Counted from the first letter of the stretch, positions 1 through 9,409 are shown. The stretch is 64,000 bases of DNA from Weissella paramesenteroides ATCC 33313 (GCF_000160575.1 NZ_GG697128.1:538237-602236), one strand, 5' to 3'. The notes: a model not told the origin generated them from the sequence alone. A program made the numbers and translations.

Positions 1-756
1 CACAGGATCGGGTAATGTTTGAATTGGTGTAATGGCAATTGAATCCGCTGAATGAATCCCAACCGGATCCATATCCTCAACACCACCGATTAAAATCGTT
101 GAATCACTTTTATCGCGAATAACTAACATAGAAATTTCTTGATAGCCGCGAATACTCTTGTCAATATTCACTTGATGGGTAATTGAGCGACTAAGTGCGG
201 TTTCTGCTGCCTCTTCTAAATCATCTGTATCTTCAACCTGTAGTCGCAATGTCTGACCCATTGGCGCAACTGGCCGAATAACAACAGGCAACTCAAAATC
301 TCTAGCTGCATCGAAAATTTCATTCAAATTACTAGCAAGGCGTGACTGTACCGTTGGAATTTTTAACTGGGTCAAACGTTCATGCAAATATTTTGTATTC
401 TGAGTTGCTTGCATCACTGGCAATGATAATCCCAAAACGGTTGGGGCACCATTTCCCATTAGTTTAAGAATGTCTGTCCCCAGGCGAATTGCTGTTGAAC
501 CACCAACCGAAGTAATCATGGCTGTGATATGCTCATCATTAATAATTTTAATTAGGTTTTCAACGGTCAATGTTTGTTCAATCACTTGAATATCATGCCG
601 TGCACTGGTAAAAGAATATGGATTGTCATCAACAACCACCACTTCATGACCATATTGCTTTAGGGCATGAACAACCTGATAAGCAGCAACATCACCCTCA
701 GTTTCTCGGCCAAAATCGTTAGCAGAACCACCAATGATTAAGACTCGTTCTGTCAT
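1..756 (-). CDS. carB: Carbamoyl-phosphate synthase large subunit homologue, 5' part only (divergent)
   Basis: The first 252 codons are present; the gene runs off the left edge. CarB normally makes carbamoyl phosphate from bicarbonate, two ATP and ammonia delivered by CarA. Homology is clear near residues 225-250, where the sequence EDMDPVGIHSADSIAITP matches the conserved stretch before the active-site channel. The N-terminus does not keep the usual GSGPIxIGQxxEFDYSG signature; it reads IIGGSANDFGRETEGD. The glycine-rich ATP-binding loop, normally TLGGTGGG, reads APMGQTLRL (about residues 164-172). The start ATG overlaps the carA stop as ATGA, indicating translational coupling, and a Shine-Dalgarno sequence (GGAGG) lies just upstream. 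The frame is open, so this is a divergent paralogue and not obviously a pseudogene. Activity is doubtful. Confidence 0.85.
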   Translation of the reverse strand, partial: MTERVLIIGGSANDFGRETEGDVAAYQVVHALKQYGHEVVVVDDNPYSFTSARHDIQVIEQTLTVENLIKIINDEHITAMITSVGGSTAIRLGTDILKLMGNGAPTVLGLSLPVMQATQNTKYLHERLTQLKIPTVQSRLASNLNEIFDAARDFELPVVIRPVAPMGQTLRLQVEDTDDLEEAAETALSRSITHQVNIDKSIRGYQEISMLVIRDKSDSTILIGGVEDMDPVGIHSADSIAITPIQTLPDPV

Positions 757-1838
757 ATCGTTCCACCTCCTCGACGTGCCATCACCATTTCCATAAACTC
801 AGCAAATGCCTGAGTCTCTTCTAATGGTCCTGGTGCCGCATCTGGAAAAAATTGTACGCTAAATGCTGGGTAATCTCGATGCCGTAAACCTTGAATCTGG
901 TTATCAGTAATGTCAATATGGGTCACAAATAAAGGCGTGTTCTTAATCGACTCACTATCCACATAATATGCCTGACCTTGGGTAGCAAACATAATATCTT
1001 TGGTAATCTGCTCACGAATAGGATGATTCATCCCATGATGGGCTGACGCAAGTTCACCGACCTTAGCACCATTAGCTATTGCAAATAATTCATGACCTAA
1101 CCCAATACCAAATAATGGTACGCGTTTTTCAAACTCGCGAATAATATCTAATGCTGTCTCAGGAACTTGTGCTGGATCACCCGGCCCCGATGAAATGACA
1201 ATACCATCTGGATCAAGATTAGCAACTTCATCGATTGTGGCAGAAAAAGGTAATACTGTAACATTTGCATCAAAATCGCTGAGCATCCGCAAAATACCAC
1301 TTTTAAGGCCAAAATCCAATACAACAACATTTGCTCCACGCCCGGGATTAGCATATGCTTTGGGCGTCGAAATTTGTGCAATTTGTTGATTTGTCAACAC
1401 CATCGCCCGTAACTGATCAAAGGCATGATCATCCGGTTGGTCAACAATCGATGCTTTTTGCACACCTGTTTCCCGTAAATGACGCGTCAAGGCACGCGTA
1501 TCAATTTGTGAAATCCCTGGAATATTGTGCCTTTTTAAGTAATCATTTAAACTAAGCGCTTGTAGTCGATTGGTCGAAATTTCTGCAATTTCACGTACAA
1601 CAACCCCTTTTACTGCGGGCACAATTGATTCATCCGCATAGTGATTAATGCCGGCTGCCCCAATCGTTGGTGCAGTGAACATCACAATTTGATTGTAATA
1701 AATTGGATTAGTAATAATCTCCTGATAACCAGTCATAGCCGTATTAAAAACTAACTCACCAAAAGTTGTTGCAGGCGCCCCAAAAGCTTCACCAGCATAC
1801 ACAGTGCCATCTTGTAAAATTAAATAACGTGTTGTCAT
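753..1838 (-). CDS. carA: Carbamoyl-phosphate synthase small subunit homologue with lost glutaminase triad
   Basis: At 361 residues this has normal CarA length and domain order: an N-terminal CPSase domain (about 1-150, with the well-kept segment FNTAMTGYQEIITNP and GISQIDTRALTRHLR) and a C-terminal class I glutamine amidotransferase domain (about 168-355). The catalytic residues are gone. The nucleophile motif GICLGHQ reads GIGLGHE (Gly246 for Cys), and the motif VQxHPE reads VQFFPD (Phe331 for His, Asp333 for Glu). Glutamine hydrolysis is therefore not expected; the complex would be ammonia-dependent or non-catalytic. The gene sits 63 bp after pyrR and overlaps carB by 4 bp, so it belongs to the PyrR-controlled transcript. 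The CarA family assignment is certain; the functional state is inferred. Confidence 0.93.
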   Translation of the reverse strand: MTTRYLILQDGTVYAGEAFGAPATTFGELVFNTAMTGYQEIITNPIYYNQIVMFTAPTIGAAGINHYADESIVPAVKGVVVREIAEISTNRLQALSLNDYLKRHNIPGISQIDTRALTRHLRETGVQKASIVDQPDDHAFDQLRAMVLTNQQIAQISTPKAYANPGRGANVVVLDFGLKSGILRMLSDFDANVTVLPFSATIDEVANLDPDGIVISSGPGDPAQVPETALDIIREFEKRVPLFGIGLGHELFAIANGAKVGELASAHHGMNHPIREQITKDIMFATQGQAYYVDSESIKNTPLFVTHIDITDNQIQGLRHRDYPAFSVQFFPDAAPGPLEETQAFAEFMEMVMARRGGGTI

Positions 1839-1901
1839 GACGTAGATCTCGTTTAACAGCTTTGCTAAACGATCCCTCCTTCCCGTCTAACCGTTGAAAA
1901 A

Positions 1902-2417
<516 letters not shown>

Positions 2418-2451
2418 TTATTCCTTTTCTCTAGTTGATTTCAGTTAATAA

Positions 2452-2541
2452 ATAAAAAGAGACACTACCTCCTCTAAAAAGGGTAACGTCTCGTTCATTA
2501 TGTTTACCACGCTACCTCCTAATAACCTCACAGGATTACTT
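2452..2541 (-). promoter_or_regulatory. PyrR-responsive attenuator in the pyrR leader
   Basis: Read on the minus strand, the leader has AATCCTGTGAGGTT (2524-2537), which fits the PyrR-binding loop consensus with its TCCnGnGAGG core. About 30 bases later comes an 11-bp stem, GAGACGTTACC paired with GGTAGTGTCTC (2459-2492), followed by TTTTTATT, an intrinsic terminator. PyrR binding upstream would free this terminator. The attenuator precedes pyrR, so it controls the whole pyrR-carA-carB transcript. Confidence 0.85.
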
Positions 2542-2611
2542 TAAGAAAGTTACAATTTTCATTTTGTTTATCTAAAACTATTTTAGCATGTTCAACGTCA
2601 TTTGCGTACTA

Positions 2612-3526
2612 TCAGTTGTTTTCTTCCGCATATGGTTGTAATTGTGCTAATGTTTCAACAAAATATTGTGGTAATGGTGCTTCAAATGTTAATTCTTTTT
2701 TAGTTGTTGGTTGTGTTAACCCTAATGTCGCAGCGTGTAGGAATTGACCATTACCAGCGAGCGTCTTCTTTGGGCCATATAATGGATCACCAGCCACTGG
2801 ATGACCGATATAGGCCATGTGTACGCGAATTTGATGTGTACGTCCTGTTTCTAGCGTTACTCGTAACAAGGTATACCCGACATATCTCTTCACGACCTCA
2901 AAATGAGTAACTGCATCTCGACCACCAGCAATCACTGCTTGCTTCTTACGATCTGTCTTTGAACGTCCTAATGGCGCTTTAATGGTCCCTTTATTCTCAG
3001 AAAACTCACCATGCACTAGCGCATAATATTGACGCAGATTTTTCTTGTCTTTTAAATCTGCGGATAAAGCTTCGTGAGCCTGATCATTTTTGGCTACCAT
3101 CAACAATCCTGATGTATCTTTATCAATGCGATGAACAATTCCTGGCCGAATGACCCCATTAATTGATGACAATTCAGTATGATACATCAATGCATTAACT
3201 AATGTGCCATTTGGATGGCCAGCAGCAGGATGAACCACCATCCCCTGCGGCTTGTTGACAACCAATAAATCATCATCCTCATAGACAATATCCAAAGGCA
3301 AGTTCTCTGGCTTAATATCCAAAACAACTGGTTCTGGTACAACAAACGAAATCACGTCACCAGCATGCACTTTATACTTTGCCTTCTTAGTTTCGCCGTT
3401 AACTGTTAAAATACCATCATCAATCCATTTTGACATTTGTGTTCGCGTGTAATCCGTGAATGCCTCTGCAACAACTTTATCCAAACGGCCTTCTTGGTCT
3501 GTAATTGTTAATGATTCCTCAGTCAT
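2612..3526 (-). CDS. rluD: RluD-family 23S rRNA pseudouridine synthase
   Basis: This is a 304-residue RluA/RluD-family pseudouridine synthase. It has an N-terminal S4-type RNA-binding domain (about 8-75: RLDKVVAEAF..TRTQMSKWIDDG..VNG) and a catalytic domain with the family motif HRIDKDTSGLLMVAKN (catalytic Asp in RIDKDTSG). It modifies uridines in large-subunit rRNA. I chose the ATG at 3526, which has AAGGA eight bases upstream, over a TTG five codons earlier. The gene overlaps the end of the upstream membrane protein gene by eight bases, so the two are probably co-transcribed. Whether it is RluD proper or the closely related YlyB/YjbO type cannot be settled here. Confidence 0.9.
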   Translation of the reverse strand: MTEESLTITDQEGRLDKVVAEAFTDYTRTQMSKWIDDGILTVNGETKKAKYKVHAGDVISFVVPEPVVLDIKPENLPLDIVYEDDDLLVVNKPQGMVVHPAAGHPNGTLVNALMYHTELSSINGVIRPGIVHRIDKDTSGLLMVAKNDQAHEALSADLKDKKNLRQYYALVHGEFSENKGTIKAPLGRSKTDRKKQAVIAGGRDAVTHFEVVKRYVGYTLLRVTLETGRTHQIRVHMAYIGHPVAGDPLYGPKKTLAGNGQFLHAATLGLTQPTTKKELTFEAPLPQYFVETLAQLQPYAEENN

Positions 3527-3899
3527 TTGTTTGTCCTTCAATTTCTTTTTTTAAGTTGTTTAAAAAGCGTTGATTCATACAAAAGCTATAGTGCTCACCA
3601 TCATAACTAAATAAAATCGTTCGTTTTGTAAATTGCACATGTGCCATTTCAGAAAAGCGAAACTTATCCGTATGCACCCCAAACATAGGTAAAATCCATA
3701 GGGCTTCTTTGGTTAGCGCAACTCTGCGTCTAAAATAAGTCAATAATGTAATCACAATAAAGGCAGCCACTGCCCCGTATGTCCATACATTAAGGTGTGT
3801 TACCTCTAATTGCATAATGAGGCCAAACAAGGCAATCATTAGAATCCACAGCCAGTTAACCCAGCCGATCAGGCCAGCTGGTTGATAATATCCCTTCAT
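3519..3899 (-). CDS. EbsA-like small membrane protein
   Basis: This 126-residue protein has two adjacent hydrophobic segments (about 10-31 and 38-58), then a basic stretch (YFRRRV) and a soluble C-terminal part of about 65 residues. Size, layout and position between an RNase HI gene and rluD resemble the EbsA family of lactic acid bacteria, first named for proteins near the enterococcal aggregation-substance regulators. The biochemical role is unknown. The start at 3899 has an AAAGGA site upstream. The divergent RNase HI gene begins about 100 bp away. Confidence 0.6.
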   Translation of the reverse strand: MKGYYQPAGLIGWVNWLWILMIALFGLIMQLEVTHLNVWTYGAVAAFIVITLLTYFRRRVALTKEALWILPMFGVHTDKFRFSEMAHVQFTKRTILFSYDGEHYSFCMNQRFLNNLKKEIEGQTND

Positions 3900-3996
3900 T
3901 CTTATGTCCTTTCTGATTTACCAAATAATCAAAGCATTTGTAAATCATCTGAGAATGTCCCTACCATCTAGTATAATGAAATTGGAGGTACTTGTC

Positions 3997-4389
3997 ATGT
4001 TAATCAAAGTTTACTCAGATGCAGCTAGTCAAGGAAATCCTGGTAATAGTGGTGCTGGGCTTGTCATTCTATATAATGGTCAGCAAATTCAGCAGCATCA
4101 CTATCTAGGAAACATGTCAAATCACGAGGCCGAATTTGCTGCTGCTATTTGGGCTTTTCAAGTTTTAGCCACTCTCAGCAATGAATCTGATACGATCATG
4201 TATTATGCAGATTCAAAGATTGTTATCGATAGCATCCATAAACGCTATGCGAAACATTTCGGACCGCAATTAGCGCAGTTACTAACTTACTATGACCGTT
4301 ATCACCTAATCATTGCGACATGGCTGCCAGAAAAGCAAAACCATGGTGCCCACCAACTTGCATGGCAAGCTATTCATCATCAACATTAA
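3997..4389 (+). CDS. Ribonuclease HI family protein
   Basis: This 130-residue protein has the RNase H fold signature: YSDAASQGNPGNSGAG at the start (first Asp), HEAEFAA (Glu, about residue 45) and YADSKIVID (second Asp, about 69). The fourth carboxylate, usually the Asp of an HNxxAD motif, is replaced: the end reads NHGAHQLAWQA, with His at the expected place. RNase HI cuts RNA in RNA-DNA hybrids. The ATG at 3997 is chosen because GGAGG lies nine bases upstream and the fold begins at once; upstream ATGs would add an unrelated leader. A TATAAT box at 3972-3977 sits very close. The last 20 bp overlap the convergent antiporter gene. Confidence 0.85.
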   Translation: MLIKVYSDAASQGNPGNSGAGLVILYNGQQIQQHHYLGNMSNHEAEFAAAIWAFQVLATLSNESDTIMYYADSKIVIDSIHKRYAKHFGPQLAQLLTYYDRYHLIIATWLPEKQNHGAHQLAWQAIHHQH

Positions 4390-5725
4390 GTTGACCAATA
4401 CCTATCCACGCACTGACTAATGAGCAGATTGGTGATAGCAGGGAAAAAAACGTAAACGGTGCAAACGTTGTTACCGAAACACCCAGTGTCTGTGCAGCAA
4501 AACTTCCTGCTACACCCCAAGGTACCAAATAATTAATAACCGTACCTGAATCTTCCAACGTTCTCCCTAGTGTTAATCGATTGATATTTAAGCGAGTAAA
4601 CGTATCATGCCAAAGTTGTCCAGGTAAAATGGTTGCTAAATATTGTTCACCAATTAAAAAGTTAGCGGAAATACCAGTCAATAACGTACCAGTAATCACA
4701 CCAGCTTTTGTTTTAATAAGATTAACTAACGGTGTCATAACTGATTTTAAGACACCCTGTTCTGTTAATAATCCACCTAGTGCTAATGCCAACATAATAA
4801 TTATGACCGTGGGCATCATGGAAAGCATCCCCCCACGATTCAATAATGCTGCTAATAACTTGTTATGGATGGCTGTTTTTGACCCGTTCATAATGACATC
4901 TGACAATTGTTGCAAGTTATGGTTCACCATAAACATGCTGCCAGTCACAGCAATATTAACCAATAACGTTGGAATTGCTGGAATATGTCGCCATGCCATG
5001 ATAAATAACAATGCAATTGGAATGACTGACCACCAAGTGGGAGATAATAAGCCAGCCAATTTTTGTAAATCATTCACACTACCCTTAATTGTCTGTTGTT
5101 GATTTAATATCGTAAAGATCACTAATGACCCCACTAGCGCTGGAATTGTCGTCCACATCATGTTCTTAATGTGCGCAAATAAGTCTGTGCCTGCAATCGA
5201 CGATGCTAGATTTGTTGAATCTGATAATGGTGAACTTTTATCACCAAAGATTGCGCCTGATAATACTGCACCAGCTACCACACCCGGATCAAATCCGATG
5301 GCTGTTCCAACGCCCATTAATGCTACCCCGACTGTCGCCAATGTTGTGAAAGCAGACCCAATCATTGTACCCATTAAGGCCATAATCAATAGCGCGCTTG
5401 GCAGGAACCACTGCACATTGGCAATTTTCAAACCGACCCACAATAAAGATGGAATGGTATTGGTTCCCATCCATAGGCCAATCAGCATACCAATGAGCAA
5501 AAATAGGAATAATGGTGCCAGTGCAGTTTTAATCCCTTTTAATAACTGATCTTGAATTGTTTGCCAAGTGGTCCTACGAATCCTGGCAAATACCATGACA
5601 ACAATAATACTAATAACTAATGGTACATTGGGAGATAAACCAAACCCAAGAATACTCAAACTAAAAATGAAAATTAATACTAATAATACTGAAAGACTTT
5701 GTTTAAATGTCATTGGTTTAACCAT
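4370..5725 (-). CDS. NhaC-family Na+/H+ antiporter-like transporter, T-box regulated
   Basis: This 451-residue polytopic membrane protein has about 11-12 hydrophobic segments and the NhaC-family signature GDKSSPLSDSTNLA near residue 165. The family includes Na+/H+ antiporters, malate-lactate antiporters and predicted amino-acid carriers. The gene is preceded by a T-box leader (5868-6080) with its own promoter, so expression should rise when one tRNA is uncharged. That argues for amino-acid uptake and against plain sodium export. The start at 5725 has GAGGAG upstream. It converges on the RNase HI gene with a 20-bp overlap. The substrate cannot be read from the sequence. Confidence 0.85.
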   Translation of the reverse strand: MVKPMTFKQSLSVLLVLIFIFSLSILGFGLSPNVPLVISIIVVMVFARIRRTTWQTIQDQLLKGIKTALAPLFLFLLIGMLIGLWMGTNTIPSLLWVGLKIANVQWFLPSALLIMALMGTMIGSAFTTLATVGVALMGVGTAIGFDPGVVAGAVLSGAIFGDKSSPLSDSTNLASSIAGTDLFAHIKNMMWTTIPALVGSLVIFTILNQQQTIKGSVNDLQKLAGLLSPTWWSVIPIALLFIMAWRHIPAIPTLLVNIAVTGSMFMVNHNLQQLSDVIMNGSKTAIHNKLLAALLNRGGMLSMMPTVIIIMLALALGGLLTEQGVLKSVMTPLVNLIKTKAGVITGTLLTGISANFLIGEQYLATILPGQLWHDTFTRLNINRLTLGRTLEDSGTVINYLVPWGVAGSFAAQTLGVSVTTFAPFTFFSLLSPICSLVSAWIGIGQLNVDDE

Positions 5726-5867
5726 ATCTATCTTCTCCTCTAATTAAATGAAATAATTTTTTGTTTCAACATGTTATTCCTAAATAAGTTGATAATTGAT
5801 AATGGTTAAGTCCTCCGACATGTCCGGTATGCTTTAGTACCCCATTGTTTTTTGCTCCTCTCTGCAT

Positions 5868-6080
5868 AAAAAAGTCCCAGTGACAAGGCCTTTAACCTAT
5901 CACTGGGACGAAATTTTTCCGCGGTACCACCCAAAAATTAGTTGGTCACTGCGGATCAACTCTCTTAAGTTTATTTAACTGTTTCAAATAGTTCAGTTAC
6001 TCCACCTGCGCTACTCACAGCTCCCGTAGCTTCTCTGACATACAATGAAGTATCCTACCAATATCCGCTATTTTACGCAT
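5868..6080 (-). promoter_or_regulatory. T-box riboswitch leader with intrinsic terminator
   Basis: On the minus strand the leader carries the T-box core GGGTGGTACCGCGG (5919-5932), preceded by a Stem I-like region with AGAGA and GGAGCTGTGAG elements and a Stem III-like hairpin (GTTGATCC to GACCAAC). After the core comes a strong terminator, GTCCCAGTGATAGG paired with CCTTGTCACTGGGAC (5874-5909), followed by TTTTTT. The T-box core can pair with the 5' side as the antiterminator. I could not place the specifier codon with confidence. The next gene downstream is the NhaC-family transporter. Confidence 0.9.
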
Positions 6081-6098
6081 CGATTAAGTCTTTGTCAA
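6070..6098 (-). promoter_or_regulatory. Promoter of the T-box/transporter transcript
   Basis: Read on the minus strand: TTGACA (6093-6098), a 17-base spacer, then TAAAAT (6070-6075). This is a near-consensus vegetative promoter placed directly in front of the T-box leader. Confidence 0.75.
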
Positions 6099-6120
6099 CC
6101 TCAATTAAAAAACGCACAAA

Positions 6121-6160
6121 AAAACCGTCGCATAGGCATTTAGCGCTATGCAACGGCTTT
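6121..6160 (-). terminator. Intrinsic terminator after rpmE2
   Basis: The minus strand reads GCCGTTGCATAG, a short loop, then CTATGCGACGG followed by a T run. The stem is 11-12 bp. It lies 15 bp after the rpmE2 stop and before the promoter of the T-box transcript. Confidence 0.85.
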
Positions 6161-6175
6161 TGTAGGAGTTTGCAA

Positions 6176-6418
6176 TTAAGCAAGTCCGTATTTCTTGTTA
6201 AACTTATCAACAGCACCATCTGCAGTCATAAACTTTTGCTTACCAGTGTAGAATGGGTGTGAATCTGAAGTAATTTCAACACGAATCATTGGGTAAGTAG
6301 CACCCTCAAATTCGATAGTCTCATCAGTTGTACGAGTAGAACCTGACAAGAACTTGTAACCAGTAGTTGAGTCAACGAAAACCACTTGGTGGTAATCTGG
6401 ATGAATATCAGCCTTCAT
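6176..6418 (-). CDS. rpmE2: 50S ribosomal protein L31 type B
   Basis: This 80-residue protein starts [20 protein letters not shown] and has the type-B L31 pattern [24 protein letters not shown]. It lacks the four cysteines of zinc-binding L31, so it is the zinc-independent paralogue that often replaces the zinc form when zinc is scarce. It is a single-gene unit with its own terminator at 6121-6160 and a Shine-Dalgarno AAGGAGAAAA just before the ATG. No Zur operator is evident in the 140 bp upstream. Confidence 0.97.
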   Translation of the reverse strand: MKADIHPDYHQVVFVDSTTGYKFLSGSTRTTDETIEFEGATYPMIRVEITSDSHPFYTGKQKFMTADGAVDKFNKKYGLA

Positions 6419-6557
6419 TATTTTCTCCTTATCGCCCTAGTTTTCTAAAAACCAGAGTCAGTTTATTTAACTAGAATATATTAACATAAAAAACTATAAA
6501 ATGATAGTTTTTAACTGAAAAGCTATTAAAAATCGGCTAATTCTTTTATTAGTGGGA

Positions 6558-8381
6558 TTACTCTTCGTCTGTCTTAAGAACTGCCATGAAAGCTTCCTGT
6601 GGTACTTCAACTGTTCCCACCGCCTTCATTCGTTTCTTACCACGTTTCTGTTTATCCAATAGCTTTGCACGACGATCCGGATCTCCTGTATGGATACGAG
6701 AAGTCACGTCCTTACGGTAGGCTTTAATTGTTGACCGCGCAACAATTTTTGATCCAATGGCAGCCTGAACTGGAATTTCAAAGTTTCGTCGTGGAATAAT
6801 TTCCTTTAACTTTTTCGTAATAACGCGTGAACGCTCTTGTGCAAAATCACGATGCACAATGAAACTCAATGCATCCACTTTATCGCCATTCAATAAAATA
6901 TCGATCTTAACTAGTTCAGATTGTCGATAACCTGAAATTTCGTAATCTAATGAAGCATAGCCACGAGTACTTGACTTCAACTTATCAAAGAAATCAAAGA
7001 TAATTTCAGACAATGGCATGTAATACTTAACATTAACACGATTTTCATCCAAGTAATCCATGGTATCAAACTCACCACGTTTTGACTGCGCAAGTTCCAT
7101 TACAGCACCCACATAATCATTTGGCACCATAATTTGTGCGTGTACGAATGGCTCTTCGATTGATTTAATTTCTGAAACATCTGGTAGCTCAGATGGATTC
7201 GCAACCTCCACCATTTCACCATCTGTTGTATAAGCATGATAGGTTACCGATGGTGCAGTTGTAATCAAGTCTAGATCGAATTCACGTTCCAACCGTTCTT
7301 GAATCACATCCATATGAAGTAGTCCTAAGAAGCCCGTACGGAAGCCAAAGCCAAGTGCTTGTGATGTTTCTGGTTCAAATTCCAGTGAAGCATCATTTAG
7401 CTGCAATTTTTCTAAGGCATCACGCAAATCATTATATTTTGCATTGTCAGTTGGATATAATCCAGAATAAACCATTGGCGTCATTGGCTGATATCCAGGC
7501 AATGGTTTTGCTGCAGGTCGTTTCAAATGAGTAATCGTATCGCCCGGCCGAGCATCACGAATGTTTTTAATTGATGCAGCAACATAGCCAATATCACCAG
7601 CCATTAAGAAATCACGTTTGATTGGTGTTGGTGAATTAACACCAACCTCAGTGACTTCATATTCTGCACCAGAGTTCATAAATTTAATTTTATCACCTGG
7701 CTGCAATACACCAGTCTTCACCCGAATGGTTAAAATAACGCCTTTATATGAGTCATAAGCTGAGTCAAAAATCAGTGCCTGCAAGGGTGCTTCAAGTTCT
7801 CCCTCAGGCGCTGGAATATCCTTCACAATCTTTTCCAAAAGTTCTGGAATACCAATACCCTTTTTGGCCGAAGCTAATACGGCGTCAGATGCATCAATAC
7901 CAATGACATCTTCAATTTCTTTACGGACAGCTTCAGGATCAGCTGCTGGTAAGTCTATTTTATTAATGACAGGTAAAATTTCCAGATCATTTTCAATCGC
8001 TAAATAGACATTTGCTAACGTTTGCGCCTCAACGCCTTGGGCGGCATCAACAACCAAAATTGCACCATCAGCTGCTGCTAATGAGCGAGATACTTCATAA
8101 GAAAAATCCACATGACCTGGTGTATCAACTAAATGAAAAATATAATCTTCACCATCATTAGCACGATAATGGACCTCAACTGCGTTCATTTTGATTGTGA
8201 TACCACGTTCACGTTCCAAATCCATCGTATCCAGCAATTGATCTTGCATTTCTCGTTCGGTAACCGTATGTGTCGCTTCCAAAATACGATCTGAAATCGT
8301 TGACTTCCCATGATCAATATGAGCAACAATACTAAAATTTCGTATATGTTTTTGGCGCGCCTGCATTTCTTCTATATTCAT
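6558..8381 (-). CDS. lepA: Elongation factor 4 (LepA), translational GTPase
   Basis: The 607-residue length is standard. The G domain has AHIDHGKST (G1), RGITIK (G2), DTPGHVDF (G3), NKIDLPAAD (G4), followed by EF-G-like domains II, III and V and the LepA-specific C-terminal domain (from about 480, with [14 protein letters not shown] and the IGSKIVAR region). EF4 back-translocates or remodels stalled ribosomes. The start at 8381 has AGGAGCG upstream. The gene stands alone between rpmE2 and a small membrane protein gene on the same strand. Confidence 0.97.
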   Translation of the reverse strand: MNIEEMQARQKHIRNFSIVAHIDHGKSTISDRILEATHTVTEREMQDQLLDTMDLERERGITIKMNAVEVHYRANDGEDYIFHLVDTPGHVDFSYEVSRSLAAADGAILVVDAAQGVEAQTLANVYLAIENDLEILPVINKIDLPAADPEAVRKEIEDVIGIDASDAVLASAKKGIGIPELLEKIVKDIPAPEGELEAPLQALIFDSAYDSYKGVILTIRVKTGVLQPGDKIKFMNSGAEYEVTEVGVNSPTPIKRDFLMAGDIGYVAASIKNIRDARPGDTITHLKRPAAKPLPGYQPMTPMVYSGLYPTDNAKYNDLRDALEKLQLNDASLEFEPETSQALGFGFRTGFLGLLHMDVIQERLEREFDLDLITTAPSVTYHAYTTDGEMVEVANPSELPDVSEIKSIEEPFVHAQIMVPNDYVGAVMELAQSKRGEFDTMDYLDENRVNVKYYMPLSEIIFDFFDKLKSSTRGYASLDYEISGYRQSELVKIDILLNGDKVDALSFIVHRDFAQERSRVITKKLKEIIPRRNFEIPVQAAIGSKIVARSTIKAYRKDVTSRIHTGDPDRRAKLLDKQKRGKKRMKAVGTVEVPQEAFMAVLKTDEE

Positions 8382-8453
8382 TATTGCGCTCCTGTTCTTT
8401 GTATTTTCTGTCCATACTATTATACAAGTATTCTTATCATCATGGTAGTGCCA

Positions 8454-8591
8454 CTAATGGTCATTCTTATCCTTTAATTTATCAGTTAATTCTTTTGCTT
8501 TTTGATCAACTGATCTATCAAACTTTTTCTGACGATATTGTGTATAACCAAATAATGCCAATAGTACAAGGGGAATAATCACTTCAATCAT
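8454..8591 (-). CDS. Small single-pass membrane protein (45 aa)
   Basis: This short frame encodes one hydrophobic segment at the N-terminus (IIPLVLLALFGYTQ) followed by a highly charged tail rich in Lys, Asp and Glu. AAGGA lies 11 bases before the ATG at 8591. It lies about 70 bp upstream of lepA on the same strand, so the two could be co-transcribed. I recognise no family. Small N-in membrane peptides of this layout are common in Firmicutes. The good ribosome site and sensible composition are the only support. Confidence 0.55.
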   Translation of the reverse strand: MIEVIIPLVLLALFGYTQYRQKKFDRSVDQKAKELTDKLKDKNDH

Positions 8592-8715
8592 CTTTTATAT
8601 TTCCTTTTTTTATAAATATCTAATATTTTTTATTTTAAATTAGTCTTCAATTGTATTTTACTCTATTTTCAATTACACTCAATTTAAACAACTCAAACTA
8701 TAAGGAGGCTTAGCA

Positions 8716-9342
8716 ATGAATAATTTGCCAGAAGTTCAACAACCTGAGGTCGATGGTGAGAAGAATCCTCAAAGACGTTCAGAGCAACAACACCCACAAA
8801 AGCCAATTATTTCATACTTCGTGCGTAAACTGTTAGCTGCCGCAGGTGTTATCTCAATTATCTTAGGAATTTTTGCTTTTGTCTTTAATCCTGAATGGTT
8901 ATTAGCGGTATCAATCCTATTTGGACTATTTTCGATTTTTATTGCGCTAATTGATATTTTACTATTTGGTCACAGTACCTACCTACGTGGTTCACACTTA
9001 ATGAGTGCTTTGTTGAGTACTGTCATGGGACTAGTTCTCCTATTTCGGCAAGATGTTGCAAAAGATTTTATTGGCTTGGTATTTGGATTTTGGATTTTAT
9101 TCAATGCCACGAGTAATTTAGCCCAAACTTGGGTACCCGAGTTATTAATTGGTTGGCAACGTCTCGTTGGTTTAGTGATTGGTGCAATCGGTCTTTTCCT
9201 AGGGTTATTCCTAGTATTGTTTACAGGTTACTCAACCCATGATATGCAAATTATTTTAGGTGTTTACACAGACTTGTTAGGTATCTTCTTCCTACTAGTT
9301 AGTTTCTTTAGTCGCAAAAATGATTTGAATCAACCAGCATAA
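8716..9342 (+). CDS. DUF308 / HdeD-like membrane protein
   Basis: This 208-residue protein has a polar N-terminus (about 35 residues) and then six hydrophobic segments in three pairs, with the repeat pattern of the DUF308/HdeD family (GIISIILGIFAF, GLVFGFWILFNAT, GAIGLFLGLFLVLF). In enterobacteria HdeD is linked to acid resistance; in lactic acid bacteria the role is not established. AAGGAGG lies nine bases before the ATG. It is a monocistronic unit divergent from lepA and ends in a bidirectional terminator shared with the convergent cls gene. Confidence 0.8.
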   Translation: MNNLPEVQQPEVDGEKNPQRRSEQQHPQKPIISYFVRKLLAAAGVISIILGIFAFVFNPEWLLAVSILFGLFSIFIALIDILLFGHSTYLRGSHLMSALLSTVMGLVLLFRQDVAKDFIGLVFGFWILFNATSNLAQTWVPELLIGWQRLVGLVIGAIGLFLGLFLVLFTGYSTHDMQIILGVYTDLLGIFFLLVSFFSRKNDLNQPA

Positions 9343-9360
9343 TTTAACAAACATCAATAA

Positions 9361-9402
9361 AAAAAGACAGAACACATGATGAAGTGTTCTGTCTTTTCTT
9401 AT
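9361..9402. terminator. Bidirectional terminator between DUF308 gene and cls
   Basis: AAAAAGACAGAACAC, a short loop, then GTGTTCTGTCTTTTC form a 13-bp stem with A and T runs on both sides, serving both convergent genes. Confidence 0.85.
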
Positions 9403-9409
9403 TCCTAAT

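Noticed and set aside
4581..5102. Long plus-strand frame opposite the NhaC-family gene
   Set aside because: It is antisense to a clear membrane transporter, has no ribosome site and no protein-like pattern. The same applies to the long frames opposite pgk, gapA, manN and manM.
5830..5860. Tiny leader peptide (ATG GGG TAC TAA with GAGGAG upstream) between the T-box terminator and the transporter
   Set aside because: It is only three codons and lies after the terminator. A Tyr codon here could hint at tyrosine control, but T-box leaders do not need a peptide. I treat it as chance.
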